Below, in pieces: positions 10,822-19,828 of a DNA stretch of 64,000 nucleotides (positions are counted from its first letter, which is position 1; every line of letters begins with the position of its first letter). This DNA comes from Acidihalobacter_A sp037381185 (lineage in GTDB: Bacteria; Pseudomonadota; Gammaproteobacteria; DSM-5130; Acidihalobacteraceae): positions 34,372-98,371 of the forward strand of contig NZ_JARRQY010000028.1 of the NCBI RefSeq assembly GCF_037381185.1, given 5' to 3'. Below the pieces are notes generated by a model. It did no database searches. It was not told the DNA's origin and was given only the letters and a program-made list of their open reading frames with translations. The position numbers and the translations under genes were made by a program.

Positions 10822-11676
10822 ATGAAGGGGATGCCGTTGACTGAAACTCTGAACACCGGCAGGCGGCTGGACAGAATAGTGGAACTGGTCAGCAGTCACG
10901 GCTTTCTTACCGTGGATGCTCTTACCCGCCACTTTGAGGTAACTGCGCAGACCATTCGCCGCGACCTGAACCTGCTGGACAGCCAAGGAAGAATAAACCG
11001 CTACCGCGGCGGTGCAGGGCTTCCGTCCAGCATCGAAAACATGGAGTACACGCGCCGCCAGGTAGCCAATCTGGAAGCCAAACAGCGTATTGCCGCCCGA
11101 GCGGCGCAGGACGTACCCGAGCGCTCATCATTATTCATCAACATCGGCACTACCACCGAACAGGTCGCACGCGCGCTGACCCGACACGCCAATCTCAGCG
11201 TCATTACCAACAACCTCAATGTAGCTATTACGATGAGTCAGCGTTCCGACTGCCGCGTGGTGATGGCTGGAGGCAATGTGCGCAATCGAGACGGAGGCAT
11301 CGTCGGCGCGACAACACGAGAGATGCTGGAACAGTTCCGCGCGGATATCGGCATCATCGGAATATCAGGAATCGATACCGACGGCTCACTATATGACTAC
11401 GACATGGATGAAGTGGCCTGCGCCCAGGCCATCATAAGCAACTCACGGCGCGTGTTCCTCGTTGCGGACCATTCGAAGTTCGGCCGCCCAGCCCTCGTGC
11501 GGGTCGGTAGCCTCGGCCAGATCAGCGCGCTATATACCGACGCCCCGCCTCCGGCCGGCATCCGCGCCATACTCAACGCCCATGACGTAAAGCTCCACAT
11601 TGCCACAGAAGAAGAGTCGAGCGACCATTTACCGCTCGACTCAAAGAAGAGGAACAAAACCGAGCAAACATACTGA
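10822..11676 (+). CDS. glpR: GlpR: DeoR-family repressor of glycerol metabolism
   Basis: DNA-binding repressor expected to sense glycerol 3-phosphate. The N-terminal winged helix-turn-helix shows the DeoR signature (RLDRIVELVSSHGFLTVDAL, then VTAQTIRRDLNLLDSQGRI). The C-terminal DeoRC effector domain has FINIGTTTEQVARAL, TNNLNVA and VADHSKFGRPA, as in GlpR/FruR-type members. It is 284 residues, slightly longer than the usual ~255 because of a polar C-terminal tail. The start codon could also be the ATG at 10831. It is transcribed divergently from glpD, with GlpR-like operators between them, so autoregulation is likely. Confidence 0.9.
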   Translation: MKGMPLTETLNTGRRLDRIVELVSSHGFLTVDALTRHFEVTAQTIRRDLNLLDSQGRINRYRGGAGLPSSIENMEYTRRQVANLEAKQRIAARAAQDVPERSSLFINIGTTTEQVARALTRHANLSVITNNLNVAITMSQRSDCRVVMAGGNVRNRDGGIVGATTREMLEQFRADIGIIGISGIDTDGSLYDYDMDEVACAQAIISNSRRVFLVADHSKFGRPALVRVGSLGQISALYTDAPPPAGIRAILNAHDVKLHIATEEESSDHLPLDSKKRNKTEQTY

Positions 11677-11861
11677 GACGATATTTGCGCCGAAGCTCCG
11701 CCACAGCGCCAATCAAGCCCCCATGCCACGCTAGGAATGGCGCTCGGCGATAACCTAGAAAAACAGCTTCGCGGAGCGATCGTGCCGCCCCAGGCCGCAG
11801 ACTCAGCCCGCACCCACCTCAATCGGTCACGCATGAATCCGGCAACCGACCAAGCCGATCA

Positions 11862-12227
11862 TCAGCCCGCGCTTTCTCCACCCACCTCGATGGACCACAA
11901 CTTCTCCAGATTGTAGAAGTCGCGGACGCGCGGCAGCATGACGTGCACCACGATGTCGTCCAGGTCGACGAGCACCCACTCCCCCTCTCGTTCGCCCTCG
12001 CTGCCGCGAACCTCGAACCCCGCATCCTTGGCCCTGCGTGCAACATTGCCGGCCAGCGATTTCACGTGGCGGTCCGACGTCCCCGTGGCGATGACCATGA
12101 GGTCCATCAGCGGGGACTTGCCTCGCAGGTCGATGCTACGCACGTCCTGTGCCTTGAGGTCGTCCAGCGCCTCCAGCACGACGGCGTGCAGGCGCTCGAC
12201 GTCCTGCTCCACTACTTCGTTGTTCAT
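11862..12227 (-). CDS. rsfS: Ribosome silencing factor RsfS
   Basis: Binds ribosomal protein L14 and keeps the 50S subunit from joining 30S during starvation. The DUF143/Iojap signature is present: KAQDVRSIDLRGKSPLMDLMVIATGTSDRH, split in two blocks, then WVLVDLDDIVVHVMLPRVRDFYNLEKLW. I start at MNNEVVEQ, whose ATG overlaps the nadD stop as ATGA; an upstream in-frame start would extend it into nadD. In many gammaproteobacteria rlmH follows directly; here it does not, and glpR converges instead. Confidence 0.93.
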   Translation of the reverse strand: MNNEVVEQDVERLHAVVLEALDDLKAQDVRSIDLRGKSPLMDLMVIATGTSDRHVKSLAGNVARRAKDAGFEVRGSEGEREGEWVLVDLDDIVVHVMLPRVRDFYNLEKLWSIEVGGESAG

Positions 12228-12895
12228 GCCTCTCCTATATCCACTGCCTCGGAGGCAGTTTCCTCCCACCCGTACAAACCCGACTCACGGATCATGTTCC
12301 ACACACCGTCGGGTACCAGAAAACGCGGACTCTGCCCGCGCGCCAAACCTTCGCGGATGGCCGTCGCCGCAATCGCCAGCTGTGTCACCTCGACGAACAC
12401 CACCTTGCCCGCCGGTTCCCTCTCCAGCTCCGCCAGGCTCTCGCTGACACGCCCGGCGATCATCCGCGCCAGCGCCTCCTCGGGCTCACCCTCCTCGCCG
12501 GGGCGCTGCGCCACCACGATGTGCGCAAGCTTCAGCAAGGCTTCGGCGTCGTGCCACTTGGGCAGACCGTTGAAGGCATCACGCCCCAGAATCAGACACA
12601 GCGCCACCTCATCACCGAGTTCGGCGCGCAGCGAACGCAAGGTGTCTGCGGTATAGGATGGCCCCTCGCGCTCCAGCTCTCGGCGGTCGAGCACGAACCC
12701 GGGCTCGCCTTCCAGCGCGCGCGCCACCATCGCCGCGCGCGTCTCGGCCGTCTCGCGCGGCGTGCCGCGATGCGGTGGAATACGGCAGGGCAGAAAACGC
12801 ACCGAGTCCAGGCCCAGAGCGTCGCGGATTTCCAGCGCCGGGCGCAGGTGTCCGAAGTGGATGGGATCGAAGGTACCGCCGAGCAGGCCGATCAT
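12224..12895 (-). CDS. nadD: Nicotinate-nucleotide adenylyltransferase
   Basis: Makes nicotinic acid adenine dinucleotide from NaMN and ATP in NAD synthesis. The nucleotidyltransferase motif GGTFDPIHFGHLRPA opens the protein, and the second motif appears as AIAATAIREGL before the C-terminus (the family's ISSTxIR position). I start at the ATG of MIGLLGGTFDP; a GTG at 12940 overlapping the proA stop (TAGTG) would add 15 residues and cannot be excluded. It is coupled to rsfS by an ATGA overlap. Confidence 0.93.
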   Translation of the reverse strand: MIGLLGGTFDPIHFGHLRPALEIRDALGLDSVRFLPCRIPPHRGTPRETAETRAAMVARALEGEPGFVLDRRELEREGPSYTADTLRSLRAELGDEVALCLILGRDAFNGLPKWHDAEALLKLAHIVVAQRPGEEGEPEEALARMIAGRVSESLAELEREPAGKVVFVEVTQLAIAATAIREGLARGQSPRFLVPDGVWNMIRESGLYGWEETASEAVDIGEA

Positions 12896-12939
12896 GGCTC
12901 TGCGTCCGGCCCACCCGGCGTGATTGTGGGACGAACTCA

Positions 12940-14220
12940 CTATTCGCGGATCTGACCGTCGCCGAGCACGACGTACTTGAGGCTGGTCAGGCCCTCGAGA
13001 CCCACCGGGCCACGGGCGTGCAGCTTGTCGGTAGAGATGCCGATCTCGGCGCCGAGGCCGTATTCGAAGCCGTCGGCAAAGCGTGTCGAGGCGTTCACCA
13101 TCACCGAACTGGAATCGACCTCGCGCAGGAACCGCCGCGCCCGGGTGTAGTTCTCGGTGACGATGGCGTCGGTATGCTGCGAGCCGTAGGTGTTGATGTG
13201 CTCAATCGCCTCGTCCAGGCCGTCGACCACGCGGATCGCCAGGATCGGTGCCAGATATTCGGCCAGCCAGTCCTGCTCGGTCGCGGGCACGACGTCGGGC
13301 AGAATCTCCCGGGTACGCGCGCAGCCGCGCAGCTCGACGCCCTTCTCGGCATACAGCCCGGCCAGTTCCGGCAGCAGTTCGGCCGCCCGCGCAACGTCGA
13401 CCAGCAGAGTTTCCATGGTATTGCAGGTGCCGTAGCGCTGAGTCTTGGAATTGAACGCCACGCGCAGCGCCTTGGCGGTATCGGCCTCGGCATCGAGATA
13501 GACGTGGCAGACACCGTCCAGGTGCTTGATCACGGGGATCAGCGACTCGCCGCTGACGCGCTCGATCAAGCCCTTGCCGCCGCGCGGCACGATGACGTCG
13601 ACGTAGTCCTTCATGCGCAGCAACTCGCCCACCGCCGCTCGGTCGTCGGTCTCGACCACCTGCACCGCGGCATCCGGCAAACCGGCGGCGGCCAGCCCCT
13701 GACGGATACAGACGGCGACCGCCTGGTTGGAATGCAGCGCCTCGGAACCACCGCGCAGGATCGCGGCATTGCCCGACTTCAGGCACAGTGCCGCCGCATC
13801 GACCGTGACGTTCGGGCGCGACTCGTAGATGATGCCGATCACGCCCAGGGGCACGCGCATGCGCCCGACCTGGATGCCGCTCGGGCGGTAGTTCAGGTCG
13901 CTGATTTCACCCACCGGATCCGCCAGCGCCACGATCTGGCGTACGCCTTCGGCCATCGCCGCGATGCGCGCATCGGTCAGCTCCAGCCGATCGAGCAGCG
14001 CCGGCTCCAGGCCGCGTGTACGTCCGCCCTCGAGATCCTTGCGGTTCTCCGCCTTCAGGGTTTCTGCCGCAGCCTCGATAGCATCGGCGATGGCCAGCAG
14101 CGCGGCATTCTTGTCTCCGGCTTCAGCCCGCGCCAACACGCGCGAGGCCTGACGCGCGCGGCGCCCCACGCCGTCCATATACACCGCAATTTCGTTTACG
14201 ACACGCTCGTCAGCGCTCAT
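12940..14220 (-). CDS. proA: Gamma-glutamyl phosphate reductase (proline biosynthesis)
   Basis: NADPH-dependent reduction of gamma-glutamyl phosphate to glutamate semialdehyde. The aldehyde-dehydrogenase-type catalytic Cys is in QRYGTCNTMETLLV, and conserved blocks VPLGVIGIIYESRPNVTVDA and ILRGGSEALHSN are present. At about 426 residues it is complete. The start at MSADERVV has GGAG ten bases upstream; an in-frame ATG seven codons earlier is possible. Its position between holA and nadD is seen in some gammaproteobacteria. Confidence 0.95.
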   Translation of the reverse strand: MSADERVVNEIAVYMDGVGRRARQASRVLARAEAGDKNAALLAIADAIEAAAETLKAENRKDLEGGRTRGLEPALLDRLELTDARIAAMAEGVRQIVALADPVGEISDLNYRPSGIQVGRMRVPLGVIGIIYESRPNVTVDAAALCLKSGNAAILRGGSEALHSNQAVAVCIRQGLAAAGLPDAAVQVVETDDRAAVGELLRMKDYVDVIVPRGGKGLIERVSGESLIPVIKHLDGVCHVYLDAEADTAKALRVAFNSKTQRYGTCNTMETLLVDVARAAELLPELAGLYAEKGVELRGCARTREILPDVVPATEQDWLAEYLAPILAIRVVDGLDEAIEHINTYGSQHTDAIVTENYTRARRFLREVDSSSVMVNASTRFADGFEYGLGAEIGISTDKLHARGPVGLEGLTSLKYVVLGDGQIRE

Positions 14221-14264
14221 CGTTTCATGCTCCGTCGCCACTCAGTGTGATGCTTATCATTTCC

Positions 14265-14352
14265 AGAGCCCGTTCGCACAACGCTCGCAGCACCTTGCAA
14301 GCCACGGAAAACGGCTCCGGCAACGCACCGCTCAACAGTGTGAGCAGGCTCT
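14265..14352. repeat. Short MITE-like element between proA and holA
   Basis: An 88 bp sequence with terminal inverted repeats AGAGCCCGTTCGCACA (14265-14280) and TGTGAGCAGGCTCT (14339-14352). The interior (CGCTCGCAGCACCTTG, then CGGCTCCGGCAACGC) matches the right part of the larger elements at 40281-40414 and 42022-42287, so it looks like an internally deleted relative. Its right end supplies part of the holA stop codon. Confidence 0.6.
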
Positions 14353-15391
14353 AGCGAACGAGTCCCTTGCTCTCCACCGCCAAGCCCACCCCCGGCGGAA
14401 ACAAGGCCCGCCCGCTCAACACCATGCTCAATTGTAACAACTCATCCCAGGGATCACCCGCTGCCTGCCCCTTGACCACGCGGTCAGCCCGCGCCGCAAG
14501 GCGGATCAGCCAAGCGGCGCGCGCCGCAGGCCAGCGCCGTGCGGCACGCTCCACCAGGGAACGCCGGCGCGGCGGTACTCCACGCCATACGCCGTCGCCC
14601 GCCGTTCCACGGGCCAGCTGCGCCAACAAACGAGCCTCGCGCACCAATGCCCAGGCCACCAGGGTCGGCTCCACACCCTCCCCTCGCAAGCCGTCCAGTA
14701 TGCGCACCGCGCGGGCACCATCGCCCGCCAGCGCCGCCTCGGCCAGATCGCTCACTTCGTAGCGCGCATTGCCCGAGACCGCCTCCAGCACCGCCTCGCC
14801 GCCCAAAGGCCCCGGCGGCTGCAACAGGGCGAGTTTCTCCACTTCCTGCGCCGCGGCCAGCAGATTGCCCTCGACCCGCTCCAGCAGCAGCGCCAAAGCC
14901 GCTTCGTCCGGCTCCAAGCCTCGCGCACGCAGACGCACCGTGAGCCATTGCCGCGTTTCACCCGGTCCCAGCGGCCAGACCGCAACCCAGCTGCCGACAC
15001 GCTCGACCGCCTTGACCCAGCGGCTCGAGGTCGTTGCGCGCTCCAGACGGGCGGACTGGATCAGCAGCACGGCATCCTCGGGCGGACGCTCCAGATAGCG
15101 CAACAGTGCGGCGGCGCCGGGCTGACCCGGCTTGCCGTTGCCGAGGCGCAGCTCGATCAGGCGCCGTTCGGCGAACAGCGACATCGAATCGGCCTCTTCA
15201 CCGAGACGCGCCCAGTCGAAACCGGGCTCGTGCGTCAGCACCACGCGCTCGCTATAGCCCCGCTCGCGTGCCGCGCGACGCACCGCATCCGCCGCCTCGC
15301 CCAATTGCAGCGGTTCGTCGCCACTGACCAGATACGCCGGCTTCAGGCCGGAACGCAGCTGGGATTCGAGTTGCTGAGGCTTGAGCGGCAT
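14351..15391 (-). CDS. holA: DNA polymerase III delta subunit
   Basis: Delta subunit of the clamp loader; opens the beta clamp for loading onto DNA. It has the family features: N-terminal AYLVSGDEPLQLGEAADAVR, the middle AAA-like section with LLIQSARLERATTSSRWVKAVE, and the C-terminal helical collar with VEGNLLAAAQEVEKLALL. Length (346) is normal. It follows lptE by 12 bases as expected for leuS-lptE-holA. The TAG stop overlaps the terminal repeat of the small element at 14265-14352, so the last residues may have been altered by that insertion. Confidence 0.92.
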   Translation of the reverse strand: MPLKPQQLESQLRSGLKPAYLVSGDEPLQLGEAADAVRRAARERGYSERVVLTHEPGFDWARLGEEADSMSLFAERRLIELRLGNGKPGQPGAAALLRYLERPPEDAVLLIQSARLERATTSSRWVKAVERVGSWVAVWPLGPGETRQWLTVRLRARGLEPDEAALALLLERVEGNLLAAAQEVEKLALLQPPGPLGGEAVLEAVSGNARYEVSDLAEAALAGDGARAVRILDGLRGEGVEPTLVAWALVREARLLAQLARGTAGDGVWRGVPPRRRSLVERAARRWPAARAAWLIRLAARADRVVKGQAAGDPWDELLQLSMVLSGRALFPPGVGLAVESKGLVR

Positions 15392-15403
15392 GGCTGAAAC
15401 GCC

Positions 15404-15931
15404 TCAGGGCTGGCTGTGCGCCCGTGCCTGCAAGCGCAACAGAGCGAGACTGGCAAGGTCGCGGCTCATGCTGTCGCGCAGCTGGTTCACCTCGCTGCTC
15501 TTGGCAAGCACCTGCGAATCGCTGTAGCTGTAGTGGCGCCGCGTCTGCAATTCCTGCGTTGGAATATGCCAGTCGCCCTGCGTCGCGCGCACCGAATACG
15601 CCAGCTGCATGAGGAGCTGATAGGCGGCCACCGTGCCGTCGGCATTCACGCTGAGCACGCTGCGCGAGGTCTTCAGAGATTCGATCTGCAATATCGCAGT
15701 GGCATTGCGCGCGTCGGAGACGACCTGCACGCCGTTGGCTTGCAGCGTGCTGCGCAACGCGCGCACCAGCGTATCGTCGGACGCCGCGCCGCTGATGTAG
15801 GTCCGCGCCATCTGCGGCGGCAGCTGCACCTGACCGCGCAGATGAAAACCGCAGGCAGCAAGCGACCGCATGAGGCCGGCGAGGAAAACCGCCCGCAGCC
15901 CCCCCTCGATAGCCCTGACTGCCGAATACAT
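15404..15931 (-). CDS. lptE: LPS-assembly lipoprotein LptE
   Basis: Outer-membrane lipoprotein that plugs LptD and helps insert LPS. A signal peptide ends in the lipobox LAAC, followed by GFHLRGQVQLPPQM, the usual start of mature LptE. The rest fits the family: RALRSTLQANGV, then tyrosine-rich RRHYSYSDSQVLAKSSEVNQLRDSM. The start is uncertain: ATG at 15931 (chosen), or GTG at 15964. The 5' part lies inside the disturbed leuS 3' region, with a run of seven G near 15900, so the first residues should be treated with care. Confidence 0.8.
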   Translation of the reverse strand: MYSAVRAIEGGLRAVFLAGLMRSLAACGFHLRGQVQLPPQMARTYISGAASDDTLVRALRSTLQANGVQVVSDARNATAILQIESLKTSRSVLSVNADGTVAAYQLLMQLAYSVRATQGDWHIPTQELQTRRHYSYSDSQVLAKSSEVNQLRDSMSRDLASLALLRLQARAHSQP

Positions 15932-18390
15932 GACGCGCCTGCAGCGCGAAGCTCTCGCCGGCACGGGAGGCGAGCCCGCCGATCAGGCCGACGTAGAGCA
16001 GCAGCGCTAGATTGCCCAGCAGCGTCCTCGGGCCAGGCCGCGTCGACGATGTCGTCGCCATAACCCAACTCGCACCACAGATGATGAGTGACGTGCGGCG
16101 CAACCGGCGACAGCAGGCGCAGCAGGATGGACAGACCCTCGCGGCGCAGCTGCGCCGCACCCGCCCCCTCTCCCAGCCGGCTCAACGTGTTGAGCAGCTT
16201 CATGCAGGCCGAGACCACCGTATTGAACTGGTACTTGCCGAAGTCCACCAGAGCTTGGCGCAGAGTCTCGTGAATCTCGCGGCGAGCCGCGCGGACCTCC
16301 GTGGACGCATCAGCCGGCAATACTGAATCGGCCGAGGTGTCGCTCTCGGCAGCAAACGCCCACAGGCGCTTGAGGAAACGGTGGGCACCCTCGACGCCGG
16401 CGTCGTTCCACTCCAGCGACTGCTCCGGCGGCGCCGCAAACATCGCGAACACGCGCGCGGTATCGGCCCCGTAGTGCTCGATCAGCGACTGCGGATCGAC
16501 ACCATTGTTCTTGGACTTGGACATCTTCTCGATGCCGCCTATCGTAACCGGCTGACCGTCCGCCTTCAGGGTCGAGGAAACCGGCCGCCCCTTGTCGTCG
16601 GTCGCCACCTGGACATCGGCGGGATTGATCCACTGCTTGCGGCCATCCTCGCCCATGCGGAAGAACGTCGGCGCCACCACCATGCCCTGGGTCAGCAGGT
16701 TATGGAACGGCTCGTCGGCCTTGGTCAGGCCGAGATCCCTCATCACCTTGGTCCAGAAGCGCGAGTAGAGCAGGTGCAGAATGGCGTGCTCTATGCCGCC
16801 GACGTACTGATCCACGGGCATCCAGTAGTCGGCGCGTGCGTCGATCATGGCGCCGGCATCCGGACAGGTGTAGCGGAAGAAGTACCAGGACGAGTCGACG
16901 AAGGTGTCCATGGTGTCGGTCTCGCGCCTCGCCACGCCGCCGCACTTGGGACAACTGCAGTTGAGAAACGCATCGTACTTGTTGAGCGGATTGCCGGAAC
17001 CGTCCGGCACGCACTCTTCCGGCAACACCACCGGCAACTGCTCGTCGGGCACCGGCACGTCGCCGCAGGCCTCGCAGCGGACCATCGGGATCGGAGTGCC
17101 CCAGTAGCGCTGGCGCGAGATACCCCAGTCGCGCAAGCGCCAGGTAATCTTCTTCTCGCCGAGCTGCTTGGTGGCGAGGTCGGTCGCAACAGCGTCCACC
17201 GCCGCCTCGAATTCAAGGCCGTCGTACTTGCCGGAGTTGATGCACATGCCGTGCTCCGCGTAAGCCTCCTGCCACGGTTCCGGCGTCGCGTTGCCGGCCG
17301 AGGTCAGAACGACCGGCTTGATCGGCAGGCCGTACTTGTGGGCGAAGGCGAAGTCGCGTTCGTCGTGAGCCGGCACCGCCATCACCGCCCCCTCGCCATA
17401 GCCCATCAACACGTAGTTGGCGACCCACAACGGCAACTCCTCGCCGCTCAGCGGATGGGTCACGGTCAGACCGGTGGCCATGCCCTTCTTTTCCTGCGTG
17501 GCCAGTTCGGCCTCGGAGGTGCCGCCGTGCTGGCACTCCTCGATGAAGGCGGCAAGCTCGGGATTGTCCTTCGCGGCGCTCACGGCCAGCGGGTGCTCGG
17601 CGGCCACGGCCACGTAGGTAGCACCCATCAGCGTGTCGGCGCGGGTGGTGAACACCCACAGAGTACCGCCCCCGTCGATGGCGTGAGGGAAGCCGACGCG
17701 CACACCATGGCTCTTGCCGATCCAGTTCTTCTGCATGGTGCGCACCTGCTCCGGCCAGCCGGGCAGATCGTCGAGATCGGCAAGCAGCTCCTCGGCGTAT
17801 TGCGTGATCGCCATGTAGTACATGGGAATCTCGCGCTTCTCCACCGGCGCGCCGGTGCGCCAGCCGCGGCCGTCGATGACCTGTTCGTTGGCCAGCACGG
17901 TCTGGTCCACCGGATCCCAGTTCACCGTCCCCGTGCGCTGGTAGACGATGCCCTTCTCCAGCAGACGCAGGAACAGCCACTGGTTCCAACGGTAGTAGTC
18001 GGGTTTGCAGGTGGCAAGCTCGCGTGACCAGTCGATGGCAAAGCCCAGGGACTTGAGCTGGCCACGCATGTAATCGATGTTGTCGTAGGTCCAGGTAGCG
18101 GGCGGCACGCTGTTGTTCATGGCGGCGTTTTCCGCCGGCAGCCCGAAGGCGTCCCAGCCCATCGGCTGCAGGACATTCTTGCCGGTCATGCGCTGATAGC
18201 GGACGATGACGTCGCTGATGGTGTAGTTGCGCACATGCCCCATGTGCAGGCGCCCCGAAGGATAGGGGAACATCGACAGGCAGTAGAACTTCTCGCGCGC
18301 ATCGTCCTCGCGCACCTTGAAGGTATCGTGCTCATCCCAATAGGTTTGGGCGGCCGCCTCTACGCTGGCCGGATCGTACTGCTCCTGCAT
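15673..18390 (-). CDS. leuS: Leucyl-tRNA synthetase with abnormal C-terminus
   Basis: Charges tRNA-Leu; class I synthetase. The HIGH-type motif is in PSGRLHMGHVRNY near residue 50, the CP1 editing domain follows, zinc-type Cys pairs occur near CEACGDVPVP and CSCPKCGG, and GGIEKMSKSKNNGVDP carries KMSKS. The anticodon-binding domain continues to LSPVAPHVTHHLWCELGYGDDIVDAAWPE at about 16030. After that the expected ~65-residue C-terminal domain (usual VQVNGKxRGKI block) is missing; the frame runs on ~115 residues out of phase through lptE until 15673. No single-base change restores the normal end. Start is the ATG at 18390 with GAAGAG upstream. See findings. Confidence 0.85.
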   Translation of the reverse strand: MQEQYDPASVEAAAQTYWDEHDTFKVREDDAREKFYCLSMFPYPSGRLHMGHVRNYTISDVIVRYQRMTGKNVLQPMGWDAFGLPAENAAMNNSVPPATWTYDNIDYMRGQLKSLGFAIDWSRELATCKPDYYRWNQWLFLRLLEKGIVYQRTGTVNWDPVDQTVLANEQVIDGRGWRTGAPVEKREIPMYYMAITQYAEELLADLDDLPGWPEQVRTMQKNWIGKSHGVRVGFPHAIDGGGTLWVFTTRADTLMGATYVAVAAEHPLAVSAAKDNPELAAFIEECQHGGTSEAELATQEKKGMATGLTVTHPLSGEELPLWVANYVLMGYGEGAVMAVPAHDERDFAFAHKYGLPIKPVVLTSAGNATPEPWQEAYAEHGMCINSGKYDGLEFEAAVDAVATDLATKQLGEKKITWRLRDWGISRQRYWGTPIPMVRCEACGDVPVPDEQLPVVLPEECVPDGSGNPLNKYDAFLNCSCPKCGGVARRETDTMDTFVDSSWYFFRYTCPDAGAMIDARADYWMPVDQYVGGIEHAILHLLYSRFWTKVMRDLGLTKADEPFHNLLTQGMVVAPTFFRMGEDGRKQWINPADVQVATDDKGRPVSSTLKADGQPVTIGGIEKMSKSKNNGVDPQSLIEHYGADTARVFAMFAAPPEQSLEWNDAGVEGAHRFLKRLWAFAAESDTSADSVLPADASTEVRAARREIHETLRQALVDFGKYQFNTVVSACMKLLNTLSRLGEGAGAAQLRREGLSILLRLLSPVAPHVTHHLWCELGYGDDIVDAAWPEDAAGQSSAAALRRPDRRARLPCRRELRAAGASCIRQSGLSRGGCGRFSSPASCGRLLPAVFICAVRCSCRRRWRGPTSAARRPTIRWCARCAARCKPTACRSSPTRAMPLRYCRSNL

Positions 18391-18539
18391 GTTCACTCTT
18401 CACTTGGGGGGTGACTAGGGGAAATCAATCGGGCGCGAACGCCCCACGGCGGCGGCGCGCTCTTTCAGCGACGGCCGCCCGGCAAGACATTCGCAAGCGG
18501 GTTAGCTTACCAGCGGCGCGCGCACGCCCGCAATCGCGC

Positions 18540-19013
18540 CTAGAACGGGAACACCCGGGTCTCTCCGTTGCGGCCGTAGAGCACCTGCACCTTCTGTCCG
18601 ACCCTTAGGCCCTGCCCCGCCTTCTGCGTGACCGCCACCATGCGGCCGCTGTCCAGGCGCACGGTGATCAACTCCCCGACGCTGCCCGTCATCTTATTGC
18701 CGGCCGACTGTCCAAGCATGCCGCCGATCACCGCTCCGCCAAGAGCGCCGAGTCCATGCAACACGAAGGAATCCGAATCCCCGCCGAGTTGCGAGCCCAG
18801 GATACCGCCTGCGATCGTACCGGCTGCCCCACCGGCATTGTCCGGCTGCAGTGCCACATTGCGGATAGCGATGATGGTGCCGAGTTCGACCCGCTGGGCG
18901 CTCAACCCTGTGCGATAAGTCTGCGCGTCGTAGTTCTCCGTCGCACAGCCACCCAACAGTGCCAGCACGCCGACCAAAGTGACGGCAACCACACCTGCTC
19001 GAACTCTAAGCAT
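18540..19013 (-). CDS. Glycine-zipper outer-membrane lipoprotein (SlyB/Pcp-like)
   Basis: Small envelope lipoprotein of the SlyB family. MLRVRAGVV begins a signal peptide ending in the lipobox LLGGC. The mature part has VELGTIIAIRNVALQ, then a glycine-zipper double segment (GTIAGGILGSQLGG and GALGGAVIGGMLGQSAG), and a C-terminal domain with VITVRLDSG-like and QGLRVGQKVQVLYG blocks. About 157 residues, family size. Members stabilise the outer membrane; the exact role here is inferred. Single gene upstream of leuS, separated by roughly 150 bases. Confidence 0.8.
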   Translation of the reverse strand: MLRVRAGVVAVTLVGVLALLGGCATENYDAQTYRTGLSAQRVELGTIIAIRNVALQPDNAGGAAGTIAGGILGSQLGGDSDSFVLHGLGALGGAVIGGMLGQSAGNKMTGSVGELITVRLDSGRMVAVTQKAGQGLRVGQKVQVLYGRNGETRVFPF

Positions 19014-19163
19014 CGCAAACCTCCCTGATTCAACCACTTGGGACACGGCACGAAGTCTACTCCTTCAACGCCCGCGCACGATATAACGCGCGGCGCATTT
19101 CGTGCGCCGCGCCGATGCATCACACTGCTAGAATGAGCCCATTGAATATCCTGAGGACCGACC

Positions 19164-19676
19164 ATGAGCAAGGACGAAACCCCGCCCCATCTGCATCAGG
19201 CCTACAACCGCATGATCGAGCGTGCGCGCGAAATCATGCAGAAAAGCGGCGAACGGCTCGACAACGCCGTCGACGAGGCGCGAGAAACCGCACATGAGCT
19301 GGGAGAGCTGACCCGCAACGAAGCCGACCTGCTGGCGCAATACGTCAAGCGCGACCTACAGGACCTGGGCGACTATCTGCGCGACCCCGACGGCGACCTG
19401 CGCGCCTGGTTCCACATGGACTCGGAGCTGATCGAGGCGTCGATCCGCGACCTGTTGTTCTCGGTCGCCGATCAGACCAGCGTGCAGCTGGCCGAGTTCG
19501 CGCGCAATGCCGGTCAACCCGCGACCTGGCATACCGGCGAGATGACCGCCCCCGGTGTGCTCGAGTGCACAAAGTGCACCGAGCAACTGCGCTTCACCAA
19601 CGCGGGGCGTATTCCCCCCTGCCCCAGTTGCCACAACACCGAATTCCGGCGACTAAGACAGAACTCCGCTCAATAA
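19164..19676 (+). CDS. Zinc-ribbon protein of the DUF1451 (YbeL) family
   Basis: Cytosolic protein of unknown function. An N-terminal helical part (HQAYNRMIERAREIMQKSGE, then ELGELTRNEADLLAQYVKRDL) is followed by a C-terminal zinc ribbon, CTKC...CPSC, with GVLECTKCTEQLRF before the first pair. Size (170 residues) and layout match Escherichia coli YbeL. GAGGA lies just upstream of the ATG. In E. coli the ybeL gene lies near leuS as well, which agrees with this location. Confidence 0.8.
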   Translation: MSKDETPPHLHQAYNRMIERAREIMQKSGERLDNAVDEARETAHELGELTRNEADLLAQYVKRDLQDLGDYLRDPDGDLRAWFHMDSELIEASIRDLLFSVADQTSVQLAEFARNAGQPATWHTGEMTAPGVLECTKCTEQLRFTNAGRIPPCPSCHNTEFRRLRQNSAQ

Positions 19677-19768
19677 CCGCACATATGTCAGCGGCATGCG
19701 GCTTGGCAGGAAAGCCGCCGAATCAGGAATTGCCCACAGTCCTAAATGAGCTGCAAGTTCATACCCGG

Positions 19769-19796
19769 CACATGGGTCCCTGCACATGGGTCCCTG
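19769..19796. repeat. 14-bp perfect tandem repeat
   Basis: CACATGGGTCCCTG occurs twice head to tail in the gap between the DUF1451 gene and the epimerase gene. The rest of this ~150-base gap holds nothing recognisable. Confidence 0.6.
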
Positions 19797-19828
19797 ACAC
19801 GAGAAAGATACTGTAAGACAGCCGCCGC

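Noticed and set aside
12658..14250. Long plus-strand open frame opposite nadD and proA
   Set aside because: It is antisense to two clear enzymes and arises from GC-rich codon bias; its translation has no family features.
16381..18027. Long plus-strand open frame opposite leuS
   Set aside because: Antisense shadow of LeuRS with no recognisable domain.
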